Part shown: piece after piece, positions 8,101-17,229 of the stretch | Position numbering within the stretch: the first letter of the stretch is position 1 | Layout of the letters: each line of letters starts with the position of its first letter | Assembly: GCF_018614195.1 (NCBI RefSeq) | Contig: NZ_JAGGOT010000085.1 | Coordinates: 1-39,670 of the forward strand | Source: Streptomyces sp. ISL-43 | GTDB taxonomy: Bacteria > Actinomycetota > Actinomycetes > Streptomycetales > Streptomycetaceae | Reading direction: 5' to 3' | DNA length: 39,670 bases | Notes under the pieces: generated by a model | Databases searched by the model: none | Told to the model about the DNA's origin: nothing | Seen by the model: only the letters and a program-made list of their open reading frames with translations | Translations under genes and position numbers: made by a program

Positions 8101-9462
8101 TGAGGAGTTCGACGTTTCAGATGCACGGCGTTCCCCGAAGGAGGTGCGGGGCGAGGACCGTGATGGCCGCGAAGTTCGCCGGAAGCCGGTCTGCGGGAGG
8201 TGCGGCGGACGTCCGGGAACTGGCCGACGCGCTTGGCTCCTCATTGGTCCGGGCCGTCAGGGAAGCCGCTTCCGACGCCCCGCCCTCTGGAGGGAACCAC
8301 CGCGGTCCGGCCGTCATCAGCTGGTACGCCTTCGCCCTCGAGTACCTGGAGATGCGGTGGCCACAGATCGCGGCAAAGACCCGCAACGAGACGAACGACG
8401 CTCTCTGCGTGATCACCCAGGCGATGCTCCGCGGCCTGCGAGGCCGTCCGGATGACGAACTGCTGCGGCGCACGCTCAGGGACTGGGCGTTCGTCATGCC
8501 TCGGCGACTCGCGCAGGGCGCCCGTCGAAGTGCGGCTCGCCCTGAGTTGGGTCGCCAGAGCGTCGCGTCCACTGGGTGACATGCTGGACCCGGCCGTGAC
8601 GCGGACCGTGTTGCAGGCTCTCCAGCTGAAGCGGGACGGTACGGTCGCAGCCGCCGAGACGCAGCGGCGCAAGCGCATGACCCTCGTGAACGTGGTGGGC
8701 TACGCGATCGAGCAGGGCAGGCTTCGCGCCGATCCGCTGGCTACCGTCAACTGGCGGATCTCCGAGACCGCTAAGCAGGTCGACCCCCGTGTGGTCGTCA
8801 ATCCCCTCCAGGCACGGAGCCTGCTCTGCGCGATCTCCTACGTCGGCGGCTACCGGCGGGGGCGCGGGCGAAGGCTGGTCGGCTTGTTCGCCGGCATGTA
8901 CTACGCAGGGCTGCGACCAGCCGAAGCGGTGGCGGTCACGCTGCCGGACTGCCACCTACCGGCCGAGGGATGGGGCAGGGCCACACTGCACGTCACTCGG
9001 CCACAGGCGGGCAAGAAGTGGACGGACAGCGGGCAGGTCCATGACGAGCGTGGCCTGAAGAGCCGTCCGCCAGGAGACACGCGTCCGGTGCCGCTGCCGC
9101 CCGAACTCGTGAAGGTGTGGATGCGGAGCGTGGACACCTTCGGGACCGCGGACGACGGCCGGCTGTTCTTCAACGAGAACGGCGGCATCGTGGGATCGAG
9201 CACCTACGACCGTGTCTGGCACGAGGCACGAGAACTTGCGCTTCCTCCCGACCTGTTGGCGTCACCTCTTGTGGCCCGTCCCTACGACTTGCGGCACTCA
9301 GCGTTGTCCACGTGGCTGAACGCCGGAGTCGACCCCACCGAGGTCGCCGAACGGGCAGGCAACAGCGTTGAAGTCCTCCTGACTCGGTACGCGAAGTGTC
9401 TCTACGGGCGCCAGGCTGTTGCCAACGAGCGGATCGAGGCGTTGCTGGACGAGTACGACTGA
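8101..9462 (+). pseudogene. Tyrosine integrase, full length but frameshifted
   Basis: An almost complete integrase. The first frame runs from ATG 8101 (MRSSTFQMHGVPRR) through the SAM-like core-binding domain (LEYLEMRWPQIAAKTRNETN, DGTVAAAETQRRKR after the shift). Near 8515 the frame must shift to continue as VEVRLALSWVARASRPLGDML. The catalytic domain is intact: GLRPAEAV (Arg I), RPYDLRHSALSTWLNAG (box II with Tyr for the usual first His), AGNSVEVLL, and RYAKCLYG with the presumed Tyr nucleophile, ending LLDEYD. The single shift lies between the N-terminal and core regions. Unless it is a sequencing error, this copy is inactive. An internal restart (ATG 8452 or 8581) would give only a C-terminal fragment. 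Confidence 0.85.
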
Positions 9463-9471
9463 GCGCCTGTC

Positions 9472-9864
9472 AGCCTTCGAGGCATCCTCGCCCTTCTTGC
9501 CAAGGCCGGGTGCCCGCCAAGGAAGGCTGACGCGGCCCCTGCAAGAGAAGCCACCAGAAGCGGAGGCGGGCCCGCTACTGCCTCACGGCTGTGCTCGGGT
9601 TCCGCCCCAGTAAGTGCAACGGCGCGCGGCTCCGTGTGTCATCGCCTCAGGTTGCCCGATATACCTGCAGTTCAGAGCGTGTCAGTCACTACGAAGAGCA
9701 CTTCGCATGGCGACTCCATCCCGCGTATGTCCCGCGTGCACCAGCATCGCGGGATCAGGCATATGGGATCTCGTGTGCCTGGCGCTGCAAAGAGCCAGGT
9801 CAGGGCAGTGGCTCGGGCGGAAGTCGCGGCAACGTAGCCCGTGTGCGTTTTGGCATGAACAAGA
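9472..9864. other. Gene-free stretch between integrase and tRNA remnant
   Basis: No frame here has convincing protein character. The one long plus frame crosses the terminator and tRNA antisense and is spurious. This side of the attachment sequence should be former chromosome, since it lies beyond the tRNA terminator. Confidence 0.5.
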
Positions 9865-9900
9865 AAGGCTCTGACCTGCGTTTCCGCTGGTCAGAGCCTT
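9865..9900 (-). terminator. Terminator of the tRNA-Arg remnant
   Basis: A perfect 12-bp stem (AAGGCTCTGACC with its complement) encloses a 12-base loop that can add an inner GCG/CGC pair. On the minus strand it is followed by CCTTTCTT. It lies 9 bases after the tRNA 3' end, the normal place for a tRNA terminator. Confidence 0.75.
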
Positions 9901-9909
9901 GTTCCGGAG

Positions 9910-9955
9910 TGCCCCCGGCAGGATTCGAACCTGCGCACACGGCTCCGGAGGCCGG
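9910..9955 (-). other. tRNA-Arg(CCG) 3' half: attachment-site remnant
   Basis: The minus strand reads the anticodon arm GGCCTCCGGAGCC (loop CTCCGGA, anticodon CCG), then GCAGGTTCGAATCCTGC (T arm) and GGGGGCA (acceptor 3' strand plus discriminator). No matching 5' half (a GCCCCCG acceptor strand and D arm) precedes it, so it is not a working tRNA. The same 46 bases occur at 34159-34204 next to the same element end, as expected when an element integrates into a tRNA 3' end. Confidence 0.85.
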
Positions 9956-10072
9956 ACAGTACTCAGGTATTCGCCCAGGTCAGACGCTTAGCTGATGAGT
10001 TGTCAGGCTTGTCGTCCCACGCATGTCCCATGACTTGGAAATGTCCTGGATGCCCTGCAATGCGAAATGCTG

Positions 10073-10158
10073 GATCTTGATGACGGTGACCCGACCGCCG
10101 CGCAGCGCGGTAAGGGTGGCCGCGGATGTGATGGCCCGTAGGTCATCGGCTCGGGCAA
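10073..10158 (-). pseudogene. PIN toxin remnant
   Basis: The minus strand encodes VARADDLRAITSAATL joined directly to TALRGGRVTVIKI. These are two parts of the toxin family with about 80 codons missing between them and the stop codon changed to CAG. The flank down to the tRNA-Arg remnant matches that after the intact toxin at 34044. It marks a third copy of the toxin-bearing element end. Confidence 0.8.
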
Positions 10159-10317
10159 CTATAAGAGTCACTCCTCGGATACTCTGCGTCACCTTCGGGG
10201 CGGGCTGTCCGAGCCCCCAGGGGTGAATCCGCGGCGGCGCTCGTGGGTGAGTGGGCTGAGGCGCCGGCGCGCGACGCCTTCCCGGCGTCGCCGACGTAAA
10301 CGTCAAAAGCGAGCTAG

Positions 10318-10361
10318 CATCTAAGTAAGATTCAATCTACGTAATATCGAATCTATGTTTC
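10318..10361 (+). promoter_or_regulatory. AT-rich region with a direct repeat upstream of the ATPase gene
   Basis: TTCAATCTACG (10331-10341) and TCGAATCTATG (10347-10357) form an imperfect direct repeat with 16-bp period (8 of 11 bases). They lie in a strikingly AT-rich patch directly before the ATG. This may be an operator or promoter; no protein can be named. Confidence 0.35.
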
Positions 10362-11819
10362 ATGGATGCTGGGGATGTGACGCTGATGGAGTTCAAGGGC
10401 AGGTCTGCTGACCTGGATCAGATGGCTCGGCAGCTGGGCCTGGTAGCCGATGGTACGGGCGCCACGCGTGGTCAGGCTGTGATCGTGACGGGGCGGCGCC
10501 GGGTGGGCAAGTCTCGTCTGGTCCAGGAGTTCTGCGACCGTTCCGGGCTTCCATACGTGGTCTTCCAGGCGACCCGGGGCCGCAACGCCGTGGCCGAGCG
10601 GGCGGACTTCGCCGCGACGCTGGCGCATTCCGCTCTGCCCGGGGCTGAGCTGGTGGCCGGGCTGCAGGCCGCCGACTGGAACCAGGCGCTGCGCTCCCTG
10701 GCGGTCGCGGTTCCGGATGATGCCCCGAGCATTGCGGTGGTCGACGAGGTGCCGTGGCTGGTGGAACAGGACGGGGAGTTCGAGGGGGCGCTGCAGACGG
10801 TCTGGGACCGTCACCTGTCCGCCAAGCCGGTTCTGTTGATCCTGGTCGGCAGTGACATGTCGGTGATGGAGGCGCTGCAGTCCTACGGTCGCCCGTTCTT
10901 CGGCCGGGCGGCCAAGATGACCGTACAGCCGCTGCATCTGGCCGATGTGCAGGCGATGACCGGTCTTGACGCGGCGGAATCGGTGGACGCTCTGCTGATG
11001 ACCGGAGGGTTCCCGGAGATCGTTCAGTCCTGGCGGCCGGGGATGCGCCGCAGAGACTTCCTGCGCGAGGCTGTGGCCAACCCGCTTGCGCCGCTGTTGG
11101 TGGCGGGAGAACTGTCGCTGCTGGGGGAGTTTCCCGAGGCGTCCCACTCGCGCGCGATCCTGGAAGCGGTCGGCAGTGGCGAGCGGACCTTCTCCACCAT
11201 TGCCGCACAAGCCGGCGGTGCGGGCGTGCTGCCCTCGGGCACGCTGTCTCCGCTGTTGAACACGCTGCTGGCCAAGCGGGTCCTGGCCGCTGACCTGCCG
11301 CTCTCGATCAAGGCGGACAGCAAGAACAAGCGCTATCGCATCGCCGATCCGTATCTCCGGTTCTGGCTGGCTTTCCTGCAGCGCGCGATCCCGCTCATCG
11401 AGCGTGGTCGCGGTGATCTGGCGCTGGAGCGCATCGAGCGGTCGTGGACGACCTGGCGGGGCCGGGCCGTCGAGCCGGTCGTCCGCGAGTCGCTGCTGCG
11501 CCTGCTGCCCGATGAGAGGTGGCCGCAGACGGAGGCGGTCGGGGGTTGGTGGAACCGGCAGAACAACCCGGAGATCGACCTGATCGGAGCCGACCGTGAA
11601 CCCGTTGCAGGGCGGGTTCACTTCATCGGCTCGGTGAAGTGGCTGGAGTCGCAGCCCTTCGGCCGGCGTGAGTACGACGCTCTGGTGCGGGACATGCTCG
11701 CCGTGCCCGGCGCCGAGCCGGGCACGGCGCTGGTGGCGGTGTCCCGTTGTGGTGTTGAGGACGATCTGCCTCTTGCGGCGCACTGGGGTCCGGAAGACCT
11801 TGTTCGTGCCTGGCGGTAG
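10362..11819 (+). CDS. AAA-family ATPase with C-terminal DUF234 nuclease-like domain
   Basis: A 485-residue protein with an ATPase domain: Walker A GRRRVGKS (44-51), Walker B SIAVVDEVPWL (about 123-133), and a VGSDMSVME sensor region. Then comes a winged-helix region (about 260-320) ending in the typical KNKRYRIADPYLRFWLAFL. The C-terminal DUF234-like region has NPEIDLIG (Asp405) and GSVKW (Lys425), which resembles a PD-(D/E)xK nuclease core with serine in place of the usual acidic residue. Members are often found in mobile DNA and toxin-like contexts; substrate unknown. An ATG at 10386 (MEFKGR) is an equally good start by family habit. The gene sits between a toxin remnant and a helicase-associated gene inside element A. 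Confidence 0.8.
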   Translation: MDAGDVTLMEFKGRSADLDQMARQLGLVADGTGATRGQAVIVTGRRRVGKSRLVQEFCDRSGLPYVVFQATRGRNAVAERADFAATLAHSALPGAELVAGLQAADWNQALRSLAVAVPDDAPSIAVVDEVPWLVEQDGEFEGALQTVWDRHLSAKPVLLILVGSDMSVMEALQSYGRPFFGRAAKMTVQPLHLADVQAMTGLDAAESVDALLMTGGFPEIVQSWRPGMRRRDFLREAVANPLAPLLVAGELSLLGEFPEASHSRAILEAVGSGERTFSTIAAQAGGAGVLPSGTLSPLLNTLLAKRVLAADLPLSIKADSKNKRYRIADPYLRFWLAFLQRAIPLIERGRGDLALERIERSWTTWRGRAVEPVVRESLLRLLPDERWPQTEAVGGWWNRQNNPEIDLIGADREPVAGRVHFIGSVKWLESQPFGRREYDALVRDMLAVPGAEPGTALVAVSRCGVEDDLPLAAHWGPEDLVRAWR

Positions 11820-12045
11820 TCAGGGAAACCGCCAGGGTGGTCATGGTGGTGTACCTACCTCGGGCGCCCAGTGGCAGTAGACATCGACCGTCCTCTGAGA
11901 ACCGTCCGGGCATCGAAGCCCATACGCGCGGCGGCAAGGTGACGGGCCCGGAGGCGGGCGCCTGCGTCGGCACTGAGCACGGCGGTCTGAGGGGACGCGG
12001 CCGGTTCACCCCCGCGGGGTGACCGGACGGCGCTAGCCTGGCCGG

Positions 12046-14523
12046 GTGAATGCGCGTACCGCCCTCGCGAAATGGCTGGGCACCCTGGATCCCGAGCGGC
12101 TGACCGCCTTGCTGGAGGAGCGGGATCTGCCGTTCGCCGCCGAGTACCGACGGATCACCACCCTGCTCGAGCTCGCCGAACACCTGCTCACCGACGAGTC
12201 GGTGGGCCAGGGCCTGATGGCGGGCACTGCCGGAGAACTGGAGTTGCTCGCCTCCATCGCCGCCGTCGCCCTGGAGCGCCACGGCCCCGTAGTCGGTGGC
12301 GGGGCCGAGGACGGGCCCCGGTATCCCTGGCAGCAGCTGAAGCCCGTTGCCGCGGTGGAGCCCGCGGACCGACTGGTGCCCGAGCGGGACGTACTGGCCT
12401 GGTTCGAGCCGGGGGAGAAGCGGCGGCGGGCGGAGCACACGCTCGCCCGACTGCGGGAGCGCGCGCTGTTGCTCCCCGCGCCCCAGGGGAAACTGGCGCT
12501 GCCGCCGCTGTTGCACGTCCGGGCCACTGGGTTCGACGGCTACGGGCGCACCGCCAACCGGCTGCTGACCTACGCCTACAACGCCCCCGAGGTCAAACGG
12601 ATCGCCGCACACCTCTTCGGCGAGGGCACGGCCCGTACCCGCGACCAGGCCCAGGAGCTGATCATCGCCCTGCTCACCGATCCCGCCGGGGTGCGGGCAC
12701 TGGTGGCGGACGCCCCGGCCCGGGCGCTGGAGCTGCTGGACCACCTGGTACCCGGCCCGCCGCTGCTGCGCACCCACTGCTTCGTCGGCCGGTATGGGGC
12801 GCAGTACGCGGGCCCGGACGCCAAGTACGTCTTCCGGGAGGGCGGCAGCGGCGACGAGGGCACCGACTGGCTGGCCGTGCGCGGACTACTGGTCCCCGTC
12901 GGTCTCGACCTGGTGGAGCTTCCGTACGAGGTCGCCCATGCGCTCCGTGACGGGGGCGCGGCACCCAGCCCCGAGCTGGAACCAGAGCCGTTCACCGCCA
13001 CCGAGCCGCTGCCGTCCGGCTGGGAGGGTGAGGGTGGCACGGCCGCCGCGGCGGCCGCCTGGCGGGCCGAACTGGTACTGCGGGCGCTGGCCGCCCAGCC
13101 GGTCGCGGTCCGCAAGGCGGGCGGGATCGCCGTACGGGACATCCGGCGGCTGGCCAAGGCGGCCGGGGCCGATGAGGCCGACACCCGGCTGTGGCTGGAC
13201 CTCGCGGTCAACGCCGGCCTGGCCGCGCCTCAGGACGACGAACCGGCCCCCGCTCCCCGCGGCCGCCGGAACTCCAAGGGCCCCAAGCCCCCCGCCCGGC
13301 TGCTGCCGAGCGACCGCTATGACGCTTGGGCCGCCGCCCCCGCAGCGGGCAAGCTGCTGCCTCTGCTGGCCGCCTGGGCTGTCGTCCCCGCAGTGCTCAG
13401 CCACTGGCCGGACCCCGACGAGACCCCGGTCGCGCTCGTCAGCCCGCAGGACGAGGACGCCGTGACCCTGCGCACCGGGGTCCTACGAGCGCTCGCCGTC
13501 CTCCCCGACGGACACGGGTTGACCGGGGACGCGCTGGGATACACCGAACTGCTCTCCCTGGCCGCGTGGTTCCAGCCCGCCCTGCGCGGCCACCTGGCCG
13601 CAGACGGCGCCGGGGAGCTGACCGGCCTGGACGGAGTCCTCGACCGCCTGATGGCCACCCTGACAGAGGCGGCCCTGCTCGGCGTGGTCGCCCACGGCGC
13701 CCTCACCCCCGTCGGGCGGGCCCTGTGCCGACTGCTGGAGGCGGGAGCCGCCCACCACTACCCGGCGGTGCCCGGCGCGGGCACGGACCCGTCCGCCCGC
13801 GGCTCCGAGGGCCTTGGCGAGGACCTGTCCCTGCGCCCTGCCCTGGCGCAGGCGGTGACCGCGCTGCGCGAGGACCTGTACGCGGCGCTGCCCGAGCCCA
13901 GCGAGACGGCCCGGTTCCAGAGCGACCTGACCGCCACCGTCACCGGTGCGCCCGCGCCCGCCCTCGCAGACCTGCTCTCCGCTGTCGGCGACATCGAGTC
14001 CGAAGGGCACGCCGTGGTCTGGCGGATCACCGCGACCTCCGTACGCCGGGCCCTGGACGCCGGCTGGAGCGCGGACGAACTACTCGACCGCCTCACCACC
14101 GCGAGCGAGCGCGGCACCGCGCTGCCACAACCGCTCGCCTACACGATCAAGGACACCGCCCGCACCCACGGACAACTCAAGGTCGTCCGCTCCGCCTGCT
14201 GCATCCGCTCGGACGACACCGGCTTGATCGCCGAGGTGTCCCAGGCCCGCGCCCTGTCCAAACTCCGCCTGCGCCGCATCGCCCCCACCGTCCTGATCTC
14301 CACCGCCCCGCCGGACGAGACGCTGTCGGCCCTCCGAACGGCCGGCTACGCCCCCACCCAGGAAGCCGAAACGGGCACCACCGTCCTGGACCGCGCCCCC
14401 ACCGACCGCGCCCCGAACCTCCTGCCGACCCTGGACCAGGCCCACCCCCTGTACGGCGAACCGGTCAACGGCGTCCCGGCGAGCGCCCGTGCACTGGCTG
14501 CGGCGCTCACCGCGGCCGGGTAA
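12046..14523 (+). CDS. Helicase-associated (XPB/Ssl2-like C-terminal domain) protein
   Basis: An 825-residue protein from a GTG start (MNARTALAKWLGTLDPERL). It matches the actinobacterial proteins carrying a C-terminal Helicase_C_3 domain. Residues about 620-770 include DIESEGHAVVWRITATSVRR, AYTIKDTARTHGQLKVV and SKLRLRRIAPTVLISTAPPD. No Walker A or DEAD box is visible, so it is not itself a helicase. Such proteins are usually encoded near an XPB-like helicase, which is absent here. The role is probably DNA-repair related, but inferred. Integrase-element DNA resumes 13 bases after its stop. Confidence 0.75.
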   Translation: MNARTALAKWLGTLDPERLTALLEERDLPFAAEYRRITTLLELAEHLLTDESVGQGLMAGTAGELELLASIAAVALERHGPVVGGGAEDGPRYPWQQLKPVAAVEPADRLVPERDVLAWFEPGEKRRRAEHTLARLRERALLLPAPQGKLALPPLLHVRATGFDGYGRTANRLLTYAYNAPEVKRIAAHLFGEGTARTRDQAQELIIALLTDPAGVRALVADAPARALELLDHLVPGPPLLRTHCFVGRYGAQYAGPDAKYVFREGGSGDEGTDWLAVRGLLVPVGLDLVELPYEVAHALRDGGAAPSPELEPEPFTATEPLPSGWEGEGGTAAAAAAWRAELVLRALAAQPVAVRKAGGIAVRDIRRLAKAAGADEADTRLWLDLAVNAGLAAPQDDEPAPAPRGRRNSKGPKPPARLLPSDRYDAWAAAPAAGKLLPLLAAWAVVPAVLSHWPDPDETPVALVSPQDEDAVTLRTGVLRALAVLPDGHGLTGDALGYTELLSLAAWFQPALRGHLAADGAGELTGLDGVLDRLMATLTEAALLGVVAHGALTPVGRALCRLLEAGAAHHYPAVPGAGTDPSARGSEGLGEDLSLRPALAQAVTALREDLYAALPEPSETARFQSDLTATVTGAPAPALADLLSAVGDIESEGHAVVWRITATSVRRALDAGWSADELLDRLTTASERGTALPQPLAYTIKDTARTHGQLKVVRSACCIRSDDTGLIAEVSQARALSKLRLRRIAPTVLISTAPPDETLSALRTAGYAPTQEAETGTTVLDRAPTDRAPNLLPTLDQAHPLYGEPVNGVPASARALAAALTAAG

Positions 14524-14603
14524 GGGTGGAGGCGCACCCGAGGCGCTGCGACATGGCCGCGAGAGCTCGACGCGTTCACCTGCTCAGAAGGGTGGTGGAC
14601 ATC

Positions 14604-15797
14604 ATGAGAAATGCGCCACGTCAGATACATGGCGTTCCGAAGAGGTACCGCACCGGGACGGCTGTGACCGCGCGGCCGCCTGGCATGGCCCTGCATGCAC
14701 CTCGAGCGGTGGACGCTCGGTCGCTGGCTGACCACGTGGGCTCCGCTCTGATCGCAGCACTCCGGGAACTCGGCGGCGAGGAACTGGACCCTCCGAGCAG
14801 ACCACATGGCTCGCTCCGCAGACGCGCAACGACCCTGACCTGGTACGCCTTCGCGCTCCAATACCTTGATATGCGATGGCCACTGATTGCGGCGAAGACC
14901 CGGGACGAGACCAACGACGCGCTGTGCGCGATCACCCAGGCGATGTTCCGCGACATCGCGCGACGTCCGGATGATCAGTTGCTGCGGCGAGCTCTACGGG
15001 ACTTCGCGTTCGTCGTGCCCAGACCGAAGCCTCGTGGGATGCCAGCCGACGCCTGCCTGGCCTTGCGTTGGGTAGAAGGCGCTTCACGCCCGCTGGCGGA
15101 TTTGCTGGATCCGGCAGTGATGCGGGCTGTGCTGGAAGCCCTGCGCCTCAAAAGGGACGGCACAGTGGCAGCCGCCGAAACGCAGCGACACAAGCACAAG
15201 ATCCTCGTCAACGCCGTGCGCTACGCCATGGAGCAAGGCAAGCTCCACCGTGACCCGCTCGCTCCCATCAGCTGGCACGTGGCCGAGCCGGTTCAGCAGG
15301 TCGATCCGCGGGTCGTCGCCAACCCCGCACAGGCCCGCTCGCTGCTCTGTGCCGTCTCCTACGTGGGCGGCTACAAGCGGGCACGCGGGCGACGGCTGGC
15401 CGGGTTGTTCGCCAGCATGTACTACGCCGGGCTGCGCCCCGCCGAAGCCGTTGCGGTGGCCCTGCCTGACTGCGTCCTGCCTGCTGAGGGCTGGGGTCAG
15501 GTGACGCTGCATCGCACCCTGCCGCAGGCGGGCACAAGGTGGACTGACACCGGACGAGTTCATGACGAGCGTGGACTGAAGAACCGGCCGGCCGGAGACA
15601 CGCGTCTGGTGCCGCTACCGCCGCAGTTGGTGGCTCTGTGGCGGGAACACATCGATTCGTTCGGCACCGCGGGTGACGGGCGGCTGTTCTTTAACGAACG
15701 CGGCGGCCGTCCGCGGTCATGGAGCCGAGGGCGTGCGAAAGGTTGTCTTCGCCCCGCCGGCCTATCTGCGCGAGCTGGTTCTCGCCAGCGGGGGTGA
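14604..15797 (+). pseudogene. Tyrosine integrase, N-terminal part (split by inversion)
   Basis: ATG 14604 opens MRNAPRQIHGVPKRY. The frame continues through the core-binding domain (FALQYLDMRWPLIAAKTRDE, DGTVAAAETQRHKHK) into the catalytic domain as far as GLRPAEAV (Arg I), RPAGDTRLVPLPPQL and LFFNERGG at 15707. After that the sequence is antisense MarR and the frame drifts to a stop at 15797. Box II and the Tyr nucleophile are missing here but are present at 5793-6090 on the other strand. The frame is otherwise undamaged, so the break is recent relative to the frameshifted copies. Element homology upstream begins near 14537, just after the helicase-associated gene. Confidence 0.85.
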
Positions 15798-16056
15798 ACC
15801 TGAGGGTGAGCTCGCGGCCGCTGTCCGGGCAGGCGTGGCGCCGGATGAATCCGAGGGCTTCGAGACGGTCGCACATCCGGGTGACGGGCTGGCGGCCGAC
15901 CAGGTACATCAGGCGGAGCTGTGATGTGGAGGCCGGGGCCGCCGTGGTGGCCTGGCGGGCGTTCTCCCACATGAGGTCGAGGAGTTCGACGATGGCGCCG
16001 GCTGATTGCGCCACGCCCTGGTCGATGCCGTGCGGGCCGGTAGCGGGTATGGGCAT
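15691..16056 (-). pseudogene. MarR-family regulator, 3'-truncated with internal deletion
   Basis: From ATG 16056, well placed after CGGAGG, the minus strand encodes MPIPATGPHGIDQGVAQS, then IVELLDLMWENARQ, TSQLRLMYLVGR, VTRMCDRLEALGFIRR and GRELTLRFTPAGENQ. This is a MarR winged-helix protein. Compared with family members, about 20 residues covering the first recognition helix (between YLVGR and VTRMCDRL) are missing. Real homology ends at MTADG (15708); the stop at 15691 is supplied by inverted integrase DNA. The lost C-terminus lies at 6091. It was probably the regulator of the HAD/GH65 genes. Confidence 0.8.
15705..15710. other. Right junction of inferred 9.6 kb inversion
   Basis: Integrase N-terminal coding sequence (plus, ending CGCGGCGGC) meets MarR coding sequence (minus). 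The two broken genes sit head to head in opposite orientation, which an insertion would not produce. Confidence 0.75.
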
Positions 16057-16580
16057 CTGCGTAACCTCCGCGTGGCCGACTCCGGGCGGCTCGAGCGCGC
16101 TCCAGCGTGAACTGCTGGTGTCCGGGTGATCGAGCGGGTCGGTATGGATTCCTCCGGATGCCGCGAATTTTCTCCCGCAGCACCCTATTCGGAAGGCCTC
16201 CGGCATCCTGGGTTCGGTGCTGGTCCAGCGTATCGGGAGCGGGCCCGGTTTTACGGTCCCTGTCGAGGACGACGGGTCCCTCCGTACTGTCCGCCGTCGG
16301 CCAGGCCGCGTTGCAGGCCCTGACACCCGACGCTGACATCGCCGCCCACGATGAACCGTCCAGCCGCTCGTAGGCGGCGGGGACGGAGCGCAGGCGCCAG
16401 GGCCATGGGGCAACGCCGCCGGGGGCGCTCGGTGTCTCCCGGGCGGCGGGTGTGCATCCCACCCGGTTCAACGACCGGACAGCGATCCGGTTTCAGGCCG
16501 GGCCGCGTCCCATGAGAGCCAGGGTTCCCTGCCGCCGGTACGCGGGGAGACCGGCTGCGGGCAGCCGGCTCCGCTCGGCG
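16057..16580. other. Gene-free stretch upstream of MarR relic
   Basis: No frame in these ~520 bp shows a recognisable family. A short plus-strand fragment reading SVLSAVGQAALQALTPD could be a relic of an unknown gene. The region probably held the MarR promoter and decayed neighbours. Confidence 0.4.
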
Positions 16581-16920
16581 TCACAGGGAGAGGTAGTAGT
16601 TGCCGACCGCGGACAGATAACGGTGGTCGGCTGTCGCTGTCGGTGGTGAAGCGGGGAGCGGCTTTGATCTGCTCCCGGCTCGGTGCGACCTTCACCGTCT
16701 GCGCTTCGGTGTCGATGACGGTGACGGCACCCGCCGGGATCAGGACGCTCTGGCCGAGCACCCACAAGCCGGTGTCGACCACCAGGTGCTGCATGCCGGG
16801 CTGGTCCTGCTGGCGGTCCACGTGCCCGACGACTCCGTCAGCGGCCTCCACGGTGAACCCCACCAGCGACTGGCGGAATATATAACCGCTGTCCTGCGCG
16901 TACATCCACACACTGCTCAC
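16581..16920 (-). pseudogene. PRC-barrel domain protein with a frameshift near its end
   Basis: From GTG 16920 the minus strand encodes MSSVWMYAQDSGYIFRQSLVGF and the PRC-barrel core: VEAADGVVGHVDRQ, MQHLVVDTGLWVLGQSVLIP, VTVIDTEAQTVKV, REQIKAAPRF. PRC-barrel proteins of this size in Streptomyces typically end YL-x-x-VGxYYLSL. That ending (HRYLSAVGNYYLSL and TGA at 16581) is present, but one base out of frame after the TDSDS stretch. Without the shift the frame runs on to 16468 through non-homologous residues. It is either a real small lesion or a sequencing error. The role of the family in this context is unclear; a stress association is suspected. Confidence 0.7.
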
Positions 16921-17100
16921 CGATCTGTCCCCTCATCCTCGGCAACCAGGCCCCCGGGGCCTCCTCGACTCGCATCGTTCCCCCTCATTCCCCGGCACGC
17001 GCCGGACAACCAAGGGGCTGCGGTGAGACCCCCAGCGGGGCTTGGGCCGTGCGACATACCCGCTGACGCCCGCGGCGCGCCGCACCCGGTCTCGACACGG

Positions 17101-17136
17101 GTCAGGGCCGCGCAGCGTCTGCTGCACGGCCCTGAC
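17101..17136 (-). terminator. Strong hairpin downstream of cspA
   Basis: Arms GTCAGGGCCG and its complement flank an inner GCAGC/GCTGC stem with a four-base loop. It lies ~95 bases after the minus-strand cspA stop. No T-run is evident, common in Streptomyces. Other roles are possible. Confidence 0.55.
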
Positions 17137-17229
17137 CTGGTATCCCCCGGATCCCACCGAGACCGCAGGCGTCCGCTGTCCGGCCGGAACTGTGGGCGGC
17201 CGTACGGTCCGGGGCGGGGTGGGCAGGGG

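Noticed and set aside
9591..9995. Plus-strand reading frame ending GVPPAGFEPAHTAPEA
   Set aside because: It is the antisense of the tRNA-Arg T arm and its terminator, a well-known spurious frame in actinobacterial annotations.
10353..11783. 476-codon minus-strand frame opposite the ATPase
   Set aside because: His/Gln/Arg-rich shadow without domains, while the plus strand has Walker motifs.
13326..14523. Long plus-strand frame joined upstream of the integrase at 14604
   Set aside because: Arg/Pro-rich shadow of the helicase-associated gene; the integrase has its own ATG at 14604.
5793..15707. Insertion of a 9.6 kb element into the integrase
   Set aside because: An insertion would leave both integrase halves on the same strand; they are on opposite strands, and the MarR gene is split by the same two junctions.
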